Assembly (NCBI RefSeq): GCF_004348895.1
Contig: NZ_RRZK01000027.1
Location: 1 to 64,000 of the forward strand
Length of the DNA stretch: 64,000 nucleotides
Origin: Pseudomonas vancouverensis
GTDB lineage: Bacteria; Pseudomonadota; Gammaproteobacteria; Pseudomonadales; Pseudomonadaceae
Reading direction: 5' to 3'
Program-made: the position numbers and the translations under genes
Shown: in pieces, positions 1-8,307 of the stretch
How the letters are laid out: each line of letters starts with the position of its first letter
Position numbering within the stretch: position 1 is the first letter of the stretch
Notes under the pieces: generated by a model
The model's input: the letters and a program-made list of their open reading frames with translations, nothing else
Databases searched by the model: none
Told to the model about the DNA's origin: nothing

Positions 1-23
1 CCGCAGGAGCCTCGCTCCTGCGG
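1..23. repeat. Perfect palindromic hairpin at the left window edge
   Basis: Ten-base arms (CCGCAGGAGC and GCTCCTGCGG) flank a 3-base loop. The core GGAGC...GCTCC resembles the short REP-like palindromes elsewhere in the window. It lies just downstream of the polyphosphate kinase gene on the minus strand and could end that transcript. The T-run expected of an intrinsic terminator cannot be judged because the window ends here. Confidence 0.55.
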
Positions 24-40
24 CCTTCCCCATCTGAAAT

Positions 41-862
41 TCAGAATTTCTGCGGGATGAACTTGAAGGGGTAGTTCGGCTCCCGGTAATCACCCCGCGC
101 CTGGCGCTTGGGCAATTTCACTTTCGAGCGCGGCACTTCCTCATAAGGAATACGTGTCAGCACGTCGCTGATGATGTTCAGCCGCGCCCGTCGCTTGTCA
201 TCTGAAACGGCCACCCGCCAAGGCGCGAACTCGGTATCGGTCGCCGCGAACATGGCGTCGCGGGCCCGGGAATAGTCGTACCAGCGGCTATAGGACTTGA
301 GGTCCATCGGCGACAACTTCCAGATCTTGCGACCGTCGGTGATGCGCCCCTTGAGGCGTCGGGTCTGCTCCTCCTCGCTGACTTCCAGCCAGTACTTGAG
401 CAGAATGATCCCCGACTCCACCAGCGCCTGTTCGACACGTGGCGCGACCATGTTGAGGAAGGTGTCGGTCTGCGCTTCGGTGCAAAAACCCATGACCCGT
501 TCCACACCGGCGCGGTTGTACCAGCTGCGATCGAAAATCACGATTTCGCCGGCCGCCGGCAAGTGCGGCAGGTAACGCTGCAGGTACATCTGGCTTTTTT
601 CCCGTTCGGTCGGTGCCGGCAATGCCACTACGCGGAACACACGCGGGCTGACCCGCTCGGTGAGCGCCTTGATCGTCCCACCCTTGCCCGCGCCGTCGCG
701 GCCCTCGAACAGGATGCAGACCTTGAGTCCCTTGTGCTGCACCCACTGCTGCAACTTCACCAGCTCGACATGCAGCCGGGCCAGTTCATTGAGATAGTCC
801 TTGTTCTTGAGCTTTTCTTTTTCCTGCGGTTTGCCCTGCGCTGCAGCCTTTTTCTTCGCCAT
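41..862 (-). CDS. ppk2: Polyphosphate kinase 2 (PPK2) family protein
   Basis: PPK2 enzymes transfer phosphate between polyphosphate and nucleotides in the cytoplasm. The protein has a P-loop (FEGRDGAGKGGT), a Walker B-like segment (IFDRSWYNRAGVERVMGF) and the lid region with RLKGRITDGRKIWKLSPMD, in the order typical of single-domain PPK2. At about 273 residues it is the usual length. I chose the ATG at 862 (MAKKK...) rather than an in-frame start ten codons upstream, because GAGG lies at suitable spacing. The lysine-rich N-terminus is typical of the family. It lies 37 bp behind the SulP gene on the same strand, so cotranscription is likely. Whether ADP or AMP/GDP is preferred cannot be told from the sequence. 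Confidence 0.93.
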   Translation of the reverse strand: MAKKKAAAQGKPQEKEKLKNKDYLNELARLHVELVKLQQWVQHKGLKVCILFEGRDGAGKGGTIKALTERVSPRVFRVVALPAPTEREKSQMYLQRYLPHLPAAGEIVIFDRSWYNRAGVERVMGFCTEAQTDTFLNMVAPRVEQALVESGIILLKYWLEVSEEEQTRRLKGRITDGRKIWKLSPMDLKSYSRWYDYSRARDAMFAATDTEFAPWRVAVSDDKRRARLNIISDVLTRIPYEEVPRSKVKLPKRQARGDYREPNYPFKFIPQKF

Positions 863-899
863 CACCCAAACCTCGTTCAATGGGTCAAACAACGGTTAT

Positions 900-2621
900 T
901 CACGGACGACTGAGCCGGTAATGCTCAACCGCCAGTTCCAGGTTGTGGAATATGCGCGCCTTGCCCAGCGTGTGCCCCAAGGGTGCCTTGACCACCATGG
1001 CCGACACGCTGGGGCTCATGCCCACCAGCCACAGCTCGACGCCCTTCTCAACCATGCGCTGCTCGGCCTGGGTGAGCATCTTCAATGCGGTGTATTCGAG
1101 GTCGAACACGCTGCGCAGATCGAGCACCACCACCTGCGGCCGGTACTGGTCGATCAGCGGGCGGATCTTTTCCGCGATGCGCTCGGCATTGGCGAAGAAC
1201 ACCCGGCCTTCGGGCCTGAGCAACAACATGCCGGCAAATTGTTCGTCGTCGGCGCTACCCGAAGGCTGCGGACGGAAGACATTGGTCCCGGGTTTGCGGC
1301 CCAGCACATGCACGGGCGGATCGGACACCTGGTACGCCAGGGCCAGCAGCGAAACGACGATGGCGACCACGATGCCTTGCAAGGTGCCGAGCAACATCAC
1401 CCCGATCATCGCGACCACGGCCCAGACAAATTCGGTGCGGCGAATCGCCAGGATCTCGCGAAACTCCGCCGGCTCGATCAGGCCCACCGAATAGACGATC
1501 ACCACGGCGGCAAGCGTGGCGTTGGGCATCATGCCAATGAAGGGCGCCAGCAGCAGACAGGTGCCCAGCGCCAGTGCGGCCGTCACCAGCGCCGCCACTT
1601 GCGAGCGGGCACCGGCCAGGCTGTTGACCGCGGTTTGCGTGGTGCCGCCACCGGCCACCATGGCGCCGAGAAAGGCGCCGCCGATATTGGCCACACCCGT
1701 GGCCCACAGTTCCCGGTTCGGTTGCGGTGTGGGTTCGTCGTTGCCGGCAAACGCGCGTCCCGCAGCGATGGTTTCGGTGAAACTCATCAAGGCGATACCC
1801 AATGCCGAAGGCCACAGGGTTTCGCTCAGCGACCAGACCGGCAGCGTCAGCGACGGCAGCCCGGTGGGCACCAGACCGACAGCCGTGACCCCCAGCTGCT
1901 GCAGATTCAGCAGGCTCATGCCGAGGATACCGAGCGCCACGGCAATCAAAGGCGCCGGCAGACGCGGGGAAAAATGCTTCATGCCCACCAGCAGCAACAC
2001 GGTGAACACACTCACCGCGACCGTCGGCAACGAGGCGTGGCCGATGCTCTGCAAGGTGGCCAGGACGTTATGGGCGAAACTGCCTTTGTCGATATGGGTG
2101 CCGAGCAGCTTCGGCAACTGATCCAGCACGATGACCACGCCTATCCCGGCCTTGAAACCCACCAGTACCGGTTCGGAAATGAAGTTGGCGACGAAACCCA
2201 GGCGCAGCAGCCCGGCGACAATCAGGATGGCGCCGACCATCAACGCCAGGGTCGCGGAAGCGGCCAGCAGAGTCGCCGTATCCCCTTCCGGGCTGATCTG
2301 CCCCAGCGCCGATCCGGCCAGGATTGCCAGGGTGGTGGTGGTACTGACGCTCAGCGGGCGCGAGGTGCCGAGCACGGCATAAATCACCATTGGCACCAGC
2401 GCGGTGTACAGACCGACCTGCACCGGCAAGCCGGCGATGGTGGCGTAGGCCAGTGCCTTGGGAATCACCACGGCCGAGGCCGTCAGTCCGGCGATCACAT
2501 CGCTCCTGAGCCAGCCCGGTTGATAGTTGCTCAGCCATTCGGGAATCAGCACACCCCGCGCCACGCTCTGGCCGTCTGTACCGGGAGCACGTTGTGGCGG
2601 ATGGCTGCCTTGCTGACTCAT
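900..2621 (-). CDS. SulP family inorganic anion transporter with STAS domain
   Basis: This is an inner-membrane transporter of the SLC26/SulP family. About 12 hydrophobic segments span residues 30-430, beginning with the conserved region WLSNYQPGWLRSDVIAGLTA. A cytoplasmic STAS domain follows at roughly 450-570 (VVVLDLRSVFDLEYTALKML). The start at 2621 is preceded by AGGAG at correct spacing; an in-frame start 12 codons upstream lacks this. Family members carry sulfate, bicarbonate or dicarboxylates, and the substrate here is not determined. It is the first gene of a probable two-gene unit with ppk2. Confidence 0.92.
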   Translation of the reverse strand: MSQQGSHPPQRAPGTDGQSVARGVLIPEWLSNYQPGWLRSDVIAGLTASAVVIPKALAYATIAGLPVQVGLYTALVPMVIYAVLGTSRPLSVSTTTTLAILAGSALGQISPEGDTATLLAASATLALMVGAILIVAGLLRLGFVANFISEPVLVGFKAGIGVVIVLDQLPKLLGTHIDKGSFAHNVLATLQSIGHASLPTVAVSVFTVLLLVGMKHFSPRLPAPLIAVALGILGMSLLNLQQLGVTAVGLVPTGLPSLTLPVWSLSETLWPSALGIALMSFTETIAAGRAFAGNDEPTPQPNRELWATGVANIGGAFLGAMVAGGGTTQTAVNSLAGARSQVAALVTAALALGTCLLLAPFIGMMPNATLAAVVIVYSVGLIEPAEFREILAIRRTEFVWAVVAMIGVMLLGTLQGIVVAIVVSLLALAYQVSDPPVHVLGRKPGTNVFRPQPSGSADDEQFAGMLLLRPEGRVFFANAERIAEKIRPLIDQYRPQVVVLDLRSVFDLEYTALKMLTQAEQRMVEKGVELWLVGMSPSVSAMVVKAPLGHTLGKARIFHNLELAVEHYRLSRP

Positions 2622-2710
2622 GAATGACTCCTGATCGACATCCTCGGTAACGTACAAATGTAGCCGGTTTGTGCAATCAGGAAGGAAAACGCAGCGCGCG
2701 CGTACAACAA

Positions 2711-2735
2711 TAAAAAAGGCGGCCCGAAAGCCGCC
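2711..2735 (-). terminator. Rho-independent terminator of the 2765-3439 gene
   Basis: On the minus strand a GGCGGC/GCCGCC stem with a 6-base loop is followed directly by TTTTTTA. It lies 30 bp past the stop codon of the exported-protein gene, so it ends that transcript before the SulP gene. Confidence 0.85.
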
Positions 2736-2764
2736 TGTTGAGTGTTGCGAGGGTCAGATGCGGA

Positions 2765-3439
2765 TCAATTGGTCGCCACCGAAGCCACGTTGCCGGCACC
2801 TGTGGACATCAACGACTTGAGCGAGGCGTCGAACTGTTTCAGCGCATTGACTTGCAGTTCGGTCTGCTGATTGATTTGCGCGGCGATCTGCGGCGCCGCC
2901 TTGCCATGCACCCAGACCGACGGCAATGTCGCGGCACGGGAGCCTTCGGCCTGACCGATGTATTGCAGGTTGGCATCGTAGAACTTGGCGACAAACCGTG
3001 CCTCGACCTGGTTGTTACGCCGCGACACCAGACGACTGTAGGTGTCGAGCATCACCACCGCATCCGGATGCGCCTGCAAGGCCGCATCGAGGTTGTCGTA
3101 GACCGTCACCGTCTTGAATTGCTTTTGCAACGAAGCCATCAACCAGTTGATCGCCCGCTGCGGATCGGAGCTGTCGACAAAGGCGCCGCTGATCCGTGGG
3201 TCCAGTTGCGGATTCTTCGCGCCGTTGACCGCCACCTGGTGGTAGTTCTCCAGGTATTGCAGGGTACTCAGGGTGTTTTCGCTGTAGAGCACCGCTACGG
3301 ATTGCGCGTGCTGCAGGCTGGCCGTGCTGTCGGCCATGGGCAGGAAATGGCAGGCCGGATCATCCGCATAGGCCGGGAGGGTGGCAGCAAGGCTGCCGGT
3401 CAAGACTGCGACGAAAGCCAACAGAGTCGAAATTCTCAT
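2765..3439 (-). CDS. Exported protein of unknown function
   Basis: A 224-residue protein with a clear Sec signal peptide (MRISTLLAFVAVLTGSLAAT, cleavage probably after PAYA). The mature part begins DDPACHF and mixes alpha and beta segments, with a stretch containing TVTVYDNLDAALQ and VVMLDTYSRL. I do not recognise the family. The segment describing a target that varies with time and membership (DAVVMLDTYSRL...ARFVAKFYD) is reminiscent of periplasmic accessory lipoproteins, but there is no lipobox. It is a monocistronic gene with its own terminator. Confidence 0.75.
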   Translation of the reverse strand: MRISTLLAFVAVLTGSLAATLPAYADDPACHFLPMADSTASLQHAQSVAVLYSENTLSTLQYLENYHQVAVNGAKNPQLDPRISGAFVDSSDPQRAINWLMASLQKQFKTVTVYDNLDAALQAHPDAVVMLDTYSRLVSRRNNQVEARFVAKFYDANLQYIGQAEGSRAATLPSVWVHGKAAPQIAAQINQQTELQVNALKQFDASLKSLMSTGAGNVASVATN

Positions 3440-3646
3440 CGCGCAGGTTCCTTATGAAAGCGAGATCGGTACAGCGCTATCGTCCTCTTCTGGACGAAAA
3501 ACAGAACTTGCATTCTTTAATGATAGCTATCGATGAAATGAATGTTTGGCTATGGCTGCGAAAGAATTTTCCTGGCGCCACGTTCTCGATTAATGGGCCA
3601 TACGCGCTAATCTTCTAGTTCGGCACCTCTTCACAGGAGATGGCTC

Positions 3647-4099
3647 ATGAATCGCAGACATTCCCTTGCAGCGCTGATGATCACCGCCAGTCTGGCTGGC
3701 TGCACTACATCATCAAACTCGAGCGTCAATCTGAATTTGCAGGCCACCCGGCAGAACCCCGGGCAGATCGCCAACGTCACGCTGACGGACTGGGGCCATC
3801 AGACCGGCCTGAACTTCATTGTCAGTGGCGTTCCCAACGGCGCGGCGTTGCCCTTGCGTCTGTATTCCTTCATCTACAAGGGCAGTTGCGAACAGCCGGG
3901 TACCGTGGCCTATGACCTGAACGACAAGGTCATCACCGAACGCCAACCGATTCGCGGCTGGACCTTCTCGCGCAGTGCGCCGGTGCCGATAGCCACCCTG
4001 ATGGGCGGCGACTACTCCATCGTCGTGCGTAGCGCCGCGACCGACGGCAGCGCCGATCTTTTCTGCGGCAACATCAAGCAGGCGGCCAAGGTTCAGTAG
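3647..4099 (+). CDS. Small lipoprotein of unknown function
   Basis: A 150-residue protein with a type II signal peptide. After MNRRHSLAALMITAS comes the lipobox LAGC, so Cys-20 should be lipidated. The mature protein is predicted to be mostly beta, and the pair of cysteines at GSCEQPG and LFCGN could form a disulfide in the periplasm. AGGAG lies 8 bases before the ATG. The family is not recognised. An overlapping +1 reading frame starting at 3640 is a shadow without a signal peptide. Confidence 0.8.
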   Translation: MNRRHSLAALMITASLAGCTTSSNSSVNLNLQATRQNPGQIANVTLTDWGHQTGLNFIVSGVPNGAALPLRLYSFIYKGSCEQPGTVAYDLNDKVITERQPIRGWTFSRSAPVPIATLMGGDYSIVVRSAATDGSADLFCGNIKQAAKVQ

Positions 4100-4103
4100 T
4101 CAC

Positions 4104-4496
4104 TCAGTCTTCGCTGCGCCCGGTGCCCTCACGGTCGCCCCTGTAATGCCTGGCGAGCGCAAACGCCGGCAGCCAGGACTCACGGCGCACGGTCCAGCTT
4201 TCATAGGTGGGGGTCAGTTGGTCCGGGGCGTCCAGCGAGCCGAGGTTGACTTCGATTTCGTCGCCGCTGCGGGCGAACACCGACGAGCCACAGCGCGGGC
4301 AGAAATACCGCCCGGCATAGTCGCGGGTCTCGCCTTCGATCGTCACTGCATCCCCAGGGAAGATTGCCGACGCATGGAACAAGGCGCCGTGATGCTTGCG
4401 GCAATCGAGGCAGTGGCACAGGCCCACTCGATAGGGTCGGCCCGAAGCGACCAGACGAACGTTGCCACACAGGCAACCACCGGTGAATCGATCCAT
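4104..4496 (-). CDS. GFA family protein (Mss4-like zinc fold)
   Basis: A 130-residue protein of the GFA family (named after glutathione-dependent formaldehyde-activating enzyme). It has the expected zinc-binding cysteines: GGCLCGNVR at the N-terminus, CHCLDCRKHHG near residue 33, and CPRCGSS near residue 70. A strong AAGGAGG precedes the ATG. Most Pseudomonas GFA paralogues have no proven substrate, so the name should not be taken as evidence of formaldehyde metabolism. It lies downstream of the VOC gene on the same strand, with a strong hairpin between them. Confidence 0.88.
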   Translation of the reverse strand: MDRFTGGCLCGNVRLVASGRPYRVGLCHCLDCRKHHGALFHASAIFPGDAVTIEGETRDYAGRYFCPRCGSSVFARSGDEIEVNLGSLDAPDQLTPTYESWTVRRESWLPAFALARHYRGDREGTGRSED

Positions 4497-4511
4497 ACCG
4501 CACCTCCTTGG

Positions 4512-4541
4512 ACAACAGGGCGAACAGACTCGCCCTGTTGT
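4512..4541 (-). terminator. Strong hairpin between VOC and GFA genes
   Basis: A perfect 12-bp stem (ACAACAGGGCGA and its complement) closes a 6-base loop, just after the VOC stop codon and just before the GFA Shine-Dalgarno. There is no clean T-run, so it may attenuate readthrough or protect the upstream mRNA end rather than fully terminate. Confidence 0.55.
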
Positions 4542-4548
4542 TGAACGC

Positions 4549-4926
4549 TTAGATCGGCTGGCCTACATCGATACGGTTGCCATCCGGGTCTTCGAACACA
4601 AACGCACGCAGACCGTATTCCTGATCCTTGATGCGCTTGATGATCCTGGCGCCATGTTGCTGGCAAATCCGGTACAAGCGGTCGACATCGTCGACCATCA
4701 TATGCGCAACGTTGAAGTTCGGGGTTGGGTGATCGGGCTGCAACGTCAGGTGCAGTTCGCCCTGATCGCGCTTGAGAATCATGAAACCCACCGGGTTACC
4801 GTTTTCAAAGGTCTTGGTAAAGCCGAGGACCTTTGTATAAAAGTCATGGGCCTTGTCCATGTCCTTGACCGGAACCATGACTGCGATGCGTCCGAAGCGG
4901 ACGCCGTGATCAGCGACTTCGCTCAT
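4549..4926 (-). CDS. VOC family (glyoxalase/bleomycin-resistance fold) protein
   Basis: A 125-residue single VOC domain made of two beta-alpha-beta-beta-beta modules. The first carries VKDMDKAHDFYTKVLGF; the second ends in FVFEDPDGNRIDVGQP with the usual metal-ligand-bearing strand. I chose the ATG at 4926 because GAGG lies 7 bases upstream. The ATG immediately before it, at 4929, would sit too close to that site. An in-frame extension of about 60 codons upstream is low-complexity and unlikely to be translated. The substrate is unknown; relatives include glyoxalase I, dioxygenases and antibiotic-binding proteins. Confidence 0.87.
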   Translation of the reverse strand: MSEVADHGVRFGRIAVMVPVKDMDKAHDFYTKVLGFTKTFENGNPVGFMILKRDQGELHLTLQPDHPTPNFNVAHMMVDDVDRLYRICQQHGARIIKRIKDQEYGLRAFVFEDPDGNRIDVGQPI

Positions 4927-5150
4927 CATTAAACCTCTACAGGCATGCATGTCCACATTCGCCGGTCGGTGCCGGTAGCTGTGACGTGCCTTTTTTCCTT
5001 GAATGAGCAGGTCGGTGCCTGCGTGGTAGACGTTATTGGCTGTTAACGCCGAAGTAAAGGGCCAATTGCCATCATCGGGACGCTGCGAAAACCCAGTCCG
5101 AACGCTTACAATCATGCCCTTTCATTGCACTAATTACAGGCAACAAGGCT

Positions 5151-6323
5151 ATGGCGCTCGACCCTCCCACGATGTTGACCCTTTCGATCGCCCTCGCCGC
5201 GGCCGCTGCGCTGTATCTGGCGATCGAATGGCGCAGCATCCGCGAACCTTCACTGGCGTTCTGGAGCGCGGGTTTTGCCACCATTGCCGTGGGGTCGACC
5301 CTCGCCTTGCTGCGCAGCAGCGGTCTGTTGCTGGTCGGCATCTGGTTCGCCAACGGCTTGCTGGTGATCGCCCACGGCTGTTTCCTGCTGGGTGTGGCGC
5401 GCTTCACCAATGCAAGACTGTCCCGCGCCTGGCTTCTGATAATCGTCATTTGGCTGGCCCTGCTGCTGCTACCGGACGAGCCGTCCTGGTCGAAAATCAT
5501 GCTGCTGGCCAACTCCCTGCTGGTTGCGCTGCTGACACTGCGGGCGAGTTTTCTTCTGCGCCCCCATGGCAGGTCATTGAGTGTCGGCGCCGTACAACTG
5601 CGCTATGTGCTGTTGATCCATGGCGTGTTTTATCTGATCAAGGCGCTGACCGCGGTCATTCCAGGCACCCTGATCGATCTGGCCGCATTTCGCGGTGAGA
5701 TCATCCAGATTTCCCTGGTCGAGGGCGTGATGGCGATCATGCTGATCGCGCTGTCGATGACCGGCACCGAACGCTATCGCCGGGAAAAACGCATCGAGCG
5801 CCTGGCCGCCCGCGACCCATTGACCACCCTGTACAACCGCCGCGCCCTCGACGTGCGCGCTCCGCGCCTGTTGGAGGACGTATCACCCGCGCGCCCCGCG
5901 GCCTTGCTGCTGATCGACATCGACAATTTCAAACTGGTCAACGACCTGTACGGACACACCGCAGGCGACCGCCTGCTGGTGACCTTGAGTGAAATGATCC
6001 GCTCATTGCTGCCCGACGGTGCGCTGGCGGCCAGGCTGGGCGGCGACGAGTTCGTCATTCTGCTGAGCAACACCTCCAGCGAGCACATCGCCGCCCTGGG
6101 CAGCGCCCTGCGTGAGCAATTTCATCACAGCGCGGCACAGACCTTCGCCACCCCACAAGCGGTGACCCTGAGCATCGGCGCCAGCCTGTTCGACCAGCCA
6201 CCGGCCAGCCTGGCGGCTTTGATCGAACAAGGCGACGCGGCGCTTTATGCGTCCAAGCGTGGCGGGCGCAACAGTATTCGCCTGGTTGACCGGACACTGG
6301 CGAGCAGCGAGGCCCAGCAATAA
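5151..6323 (+). CDS. Membrane-anchored diguanylate cyclase (GGDEF)
   Basis: A 390-residue protein. Residues 1-205 hold about six or seven hydrophobic segments forming a membrane sensor region without a recognisable named domain. A short linker with ERYRREKRIERLAARDPLT leads into a GGDEF domain at about 218-380. The catalytic motif is intact (RLGGDEFVILL), as are DIDNFKLVND and the C-terminal SIGAS and ALYASKRGGRN segments, so c-di-GMP synthesis is expected. The RxxD product-inhibition site five residues before GGDEF is absent. AAGG precedes the ATG. No EAL domain is present. Confidence 0.93.
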   Translation: MALDPPTMLTLSIALAAAAALYLAIEWRSIREPSLAFWSAGFATIAVGSTLALLRSSGLLLVGIWFANGLLVIAHGCFLLGVARFTNARLSRAWLLIIVIWLALLLLPDEPSWSKIMLLANSLLVALLTLRASFLLRPHGRSLSVGAVQLRYVLLIHGVFYLIKALTAVIPGTLIDLAAFRGEIIQISLVEGVMAIMLIALSMTGTERYRREKRIERLAARDPLTTLYNRRALDVRAPRLLEDVSPARPAALLLIDIDNFKLVNDLYGHTAGDRLLVTLSEMIRSLLPDGALAARLGGDEFVILLSNTSSEHIAALGSALREQFHHSAAQTFATPQAVTLSIGASLFDQPPASLAALIEQGDAALYASKRGGRNSIRLVDRTLASSEAQQ

Positions 6324-6451
6324 CGACAACTCACCGTAGGTGAGTGTGCAAAGCGTCTACGCTCATTCGATCGAAGCCATGCCTGCACGCTGTTGAGCCA
6401 CCGGAGGACATGCGCTTCAGTGCTTCCAACGATCCGCCCTGGAGCCTCGAC

Positions 6452-7360
6452 ATGACCCGACTGTTGCTGACCGCACTCACCGCCCTCACCCTAAGCCTTG
6501 CGGCTCACGCCGATGTCACGCCCTTCCCCGCTACATTCAAGACCCAGGACATCAAGCTCGATGGGGTCACGATGCACGTGCGCGTCGGCGGCAAAGGCCC
6601 GGCGGTGGTACTGCTGCACGGCTTCGGCGACACCGGCGACATGTGGGCGCCACTGGCGGCAGACCTGGCCCGGGACCACACCGTGGTCGTGCCGGACTTG
6701 CGCGGCATGGGCCTGTCCTCGATCCCGGCTGCCGGCTACGAGAAAAAGACCCAGGCGGCGGACATTCGCGGCGTTCTCGATGCGCTGAAAATCGAACATT
6801 CGGTGGTCATCGGCCATGACATCGGCACCATGGTCGCCTTCGCCTACGCCTCGCGCTATCCGGATCGCACCGAACGCCTGGTGGTGATGGACGCGCCGGT
6901 GCCGGGCATCCCGCCATGGAATGACATCGTGCGCTCACCGATGCTGTGGCACTTCGACTTCGGCGGGCCGGACATGGAACGCCTGGTGGCCGGGCGCGAA
7001 CGCATCTACCTCGACCGTTTCTGGAACGAGTTCGCCGGCACCCCGGCCAAGGTCGACGAAGGCACCCGCCAGCACTACGCCAAACTCTACGCCCGCCCCG
7101 GCGCCATGCATGCCGCGTTCGCCCAGTTCCGCAGCATTCGCCAGGACGCCGTGGACAACGAAGCCGGGTTGGCGACCAAACTGAGCATGCCGGTGCTGGC
7201 CATCGGCGGCGAAAAATCCTTCGGCGCCAACGAAGCCATCGTCATGCGCAATGCCGCCGACAAGGTCACCGAACTGGTGGTACCTGGCGCCGGGCATTGG
7301 CTGATGGAAGAAGCACCGGCGCCGACCATTGCGGCGGTTCGGTCATTCATTGCGCAGTGA
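6452..7360 (+). CDS. Secreted Cif-like alpha/beta hydrolase (epoxide hydrolase/dehalogenase branch)
   Basis: A 302-residue protein with a Sec signal peptide (MTRLLLTALTALTLSLAAHA). The start at 6452 has GGAG 7 bases upstream; a longer frame from 6344 would hide the signal peptide. The fold shows HGFGDTGDMW (oxyanion region), a nucleophile elbow GHDIGT with Asp-123, and a catalytic His-282 in GAGHWLMEE. The segments MDAPVPG and LWHFDF and the overall layout resemble the Pseudomonas aeruginosa virulence factor Cif, an exported epoxide hydrolase. Two positions differ: the acid corresponding to Cif Glu153 is Asp-147, and the ring-opening Tyr before Arg in the usual YYR motif appears as Phe-226 (FAQFRS). 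The exact substrate is therefore open. Confidence 0.85.
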   Translation: MTRLLLTALTALTLSLAAHADVTPFPATFKTQDIKLDGVTMHVRVGGKGPAVVLLHGFGDTGDMWAPLAADLARDHTVVVPDLRGMGLSSIPAAGYEKKTQAADIRGVLDALKIEHSVVIGHDIGTMVAFAYASRYPDRTERLVVMDAPVPGIPPWNDIVRSPMLWHFDFGGPDMERLVAGRERIYLDRFWNEFAGTPAKVDEGTRQHYAKLYARPGAMHAAFAQFRSIRQDAVDNEAGLATKLSMPVLAIGGEKSFGANEAIVMRNAADKVTELVVPGAGHWLMEEAPAPTIAAVRSFIAQ

Positions 7361-7430
7361 TCCGGCGCAAATTTAATGAACCCTGCCCGCGAGCATCCGC
7401 CTAATTGACTGACTATTCAGGAGGTGGCGA

Positions 7431-7649
7431 ATGCAATATGAAACGATGTGGATCGTGCTGGCGGCTGTACTGATACTGGTTGAATTGTGGGCGATCAACC
7501 GGGTGCGCAAGAGCGAAGGCACGGCCAGCACCAAGGGCGTGTGGATGGTGGTGATTGTGTTTGTGCCGTTGCTGGGGCTAATTCTGTGGGCATTCGCGGG
7601 GCCCAAGCATGTGACGCACAACGCGCAATCGGCGCAGGCGCGGCACTGA
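7431..7649 (+). CDS. Small membrane protein with PLDc_N-type domain
   Basis: A 72-residue protein with two hydrophobic segments (about 5-22 and 38-56) separated by a basic loop. The pattern of an N-terminal helix with ELWAINRV, then WMVVIVFVPLLGLILWAFAGPK, matches the phospholipase D N-terminal-like (PLDc_N) small membrane proteins. No PLD catalytic HKD motif is present. A near-perfect AGGAGG lies 7 bases before the ATG, so it is certainly translated if transcribed. Function unknown. Confidence 0.85.
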   Translation: MQYETMWIVLAAVLILVELWAINRVRKSEGTASTKGVWMVVIVFVPLLGLILWAFAGPKHVTHNAQSAQARH

Positions 7650-7677
7650 TCTCTCGGAGCTATAGAAAATCACATCC

Positions 7678-7807
7678 TGTGGCGAGGAAGCTTGCTCCCG
7701 TTCGGCGGCTTGCCACCGCAATCTGGTCATTGTGGAAACCCTTGAAATGGAGACGACCGATCTTGGGGCTGCTGCGCACCCCAACGGGAGCAAGCTCCCT
7801 CGCCACA
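7678..7807. repeat. Inverted REP pair (GTGGCGAGGGAGCTTGCTCCCG family)
   Basis: Two REP copies in opposite orientation flank a spacer of about 70 bp. The left copy reads TGTGGCGAGGAAGCTTGCTC and the right copy is its complement, ending in CTCCCTCGCCACA. Such pairs (BIME/REPIN-like) are dispersed by a RAYT transposase, which is not encoded in this window. Confidence 0.85.
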
Positions 7808-7857
7808 GAGCGTTCCAAGAAACAGGGGGGCTTCAGGAAACGGGACTCTTCAGGAAC

Positions 7858-7880
7858 AAGCCCGGCCATTGGCCGGGCTT
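7858..7880 (-). terminator. Terminator-like hairpin after the 7901-8185 gene
   Basis: AAGCCCGGCC and GGCCGGGCTT form a 10-bp stem with a 3-base loop 20 bp past the stop codon of the small secreted peptide gene. The trailing T-rich tract is short on both strands, so it may work weakly in either direction. Confidence 0.65.
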
Positions 7881-7900
7881 CTCTGTATCAATGGCAAAAA

Positions 7901-8185
7901 CTAACCGCCACCCTTGCTGCCGCCACTGCTGTTACCCGTCTGCCCACCGGCCGCAGGCTTGGACCCGGCCGGCACCGGCCCGTTATCGGTCTTGCCACCG
8001 TCCGCACCCTGAGGCAACGACGCCGCATCCGGGTCCGCGTTGGTTGCCGGCTGCGCCGGTTCACGGGTCTGACTGCTGCCATCATCGGCGGTGGACCCGC
8101 CCGCACTGTTGGCCGCCATGGCCTGCAACGAAGCACTCGAGAGGATCGCCGCGAGTGCCAGCACCACTACTTTTTGATTGAACAT
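7901..8185 (-). CDS. Small secreted Gly/Ser/Pro-rich peptide
   Basis: A 94-residue protein with a signal peptide (MFNQKVVVLALAAILSSASL, cleavage likely after AMA). A short, low-complexity tail follows, rich in Gly, Ser, Pro, Ala and Asp and ending GGSKGGG. AGGAA precedes the ATG at 8185; an in-frame start 36 codons upstream would bury the signal peptide. The tail has no recognisable domain and is probably disordered in the periplasm or outside the cell. Function unknown. Confidence 0.72.
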   Translation of the reverse strand: MFNQKVVVLALAAILSSASLQAMAANSAGGSTADDGSSQTREPAQPATNADPDAASLPQGADGGKTDNGPVPAGSKPAAGGQTGNSSGGSKGGG

Positions 8186-8307
8186 GCTGATTCTTCCTGC
8201 TTGGGGGTGATAAGCGTTGGAAGAAGGATGGGTGGGAAGGTGCAGTGCAACGGACAAACGGTCAGGCCTGCGGGAACCTGCCGGCTCCCACACGTCACGC
8301 GTTCACA

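Noticed and set aside
801..2627. 608-codon plus-strand frame over the SulP gene
   Set aside because: It is His/Gln/Arg-rich, has no domain or ribosome site, and mirrors the well-supported SulP gene on the other strand.
3522..3531. GATAGCTATC palindrome before the lipoprotein gene
   Set aside because: Ten-base palindromes of this kind are expected by chance, and no second copy was seen nearby.
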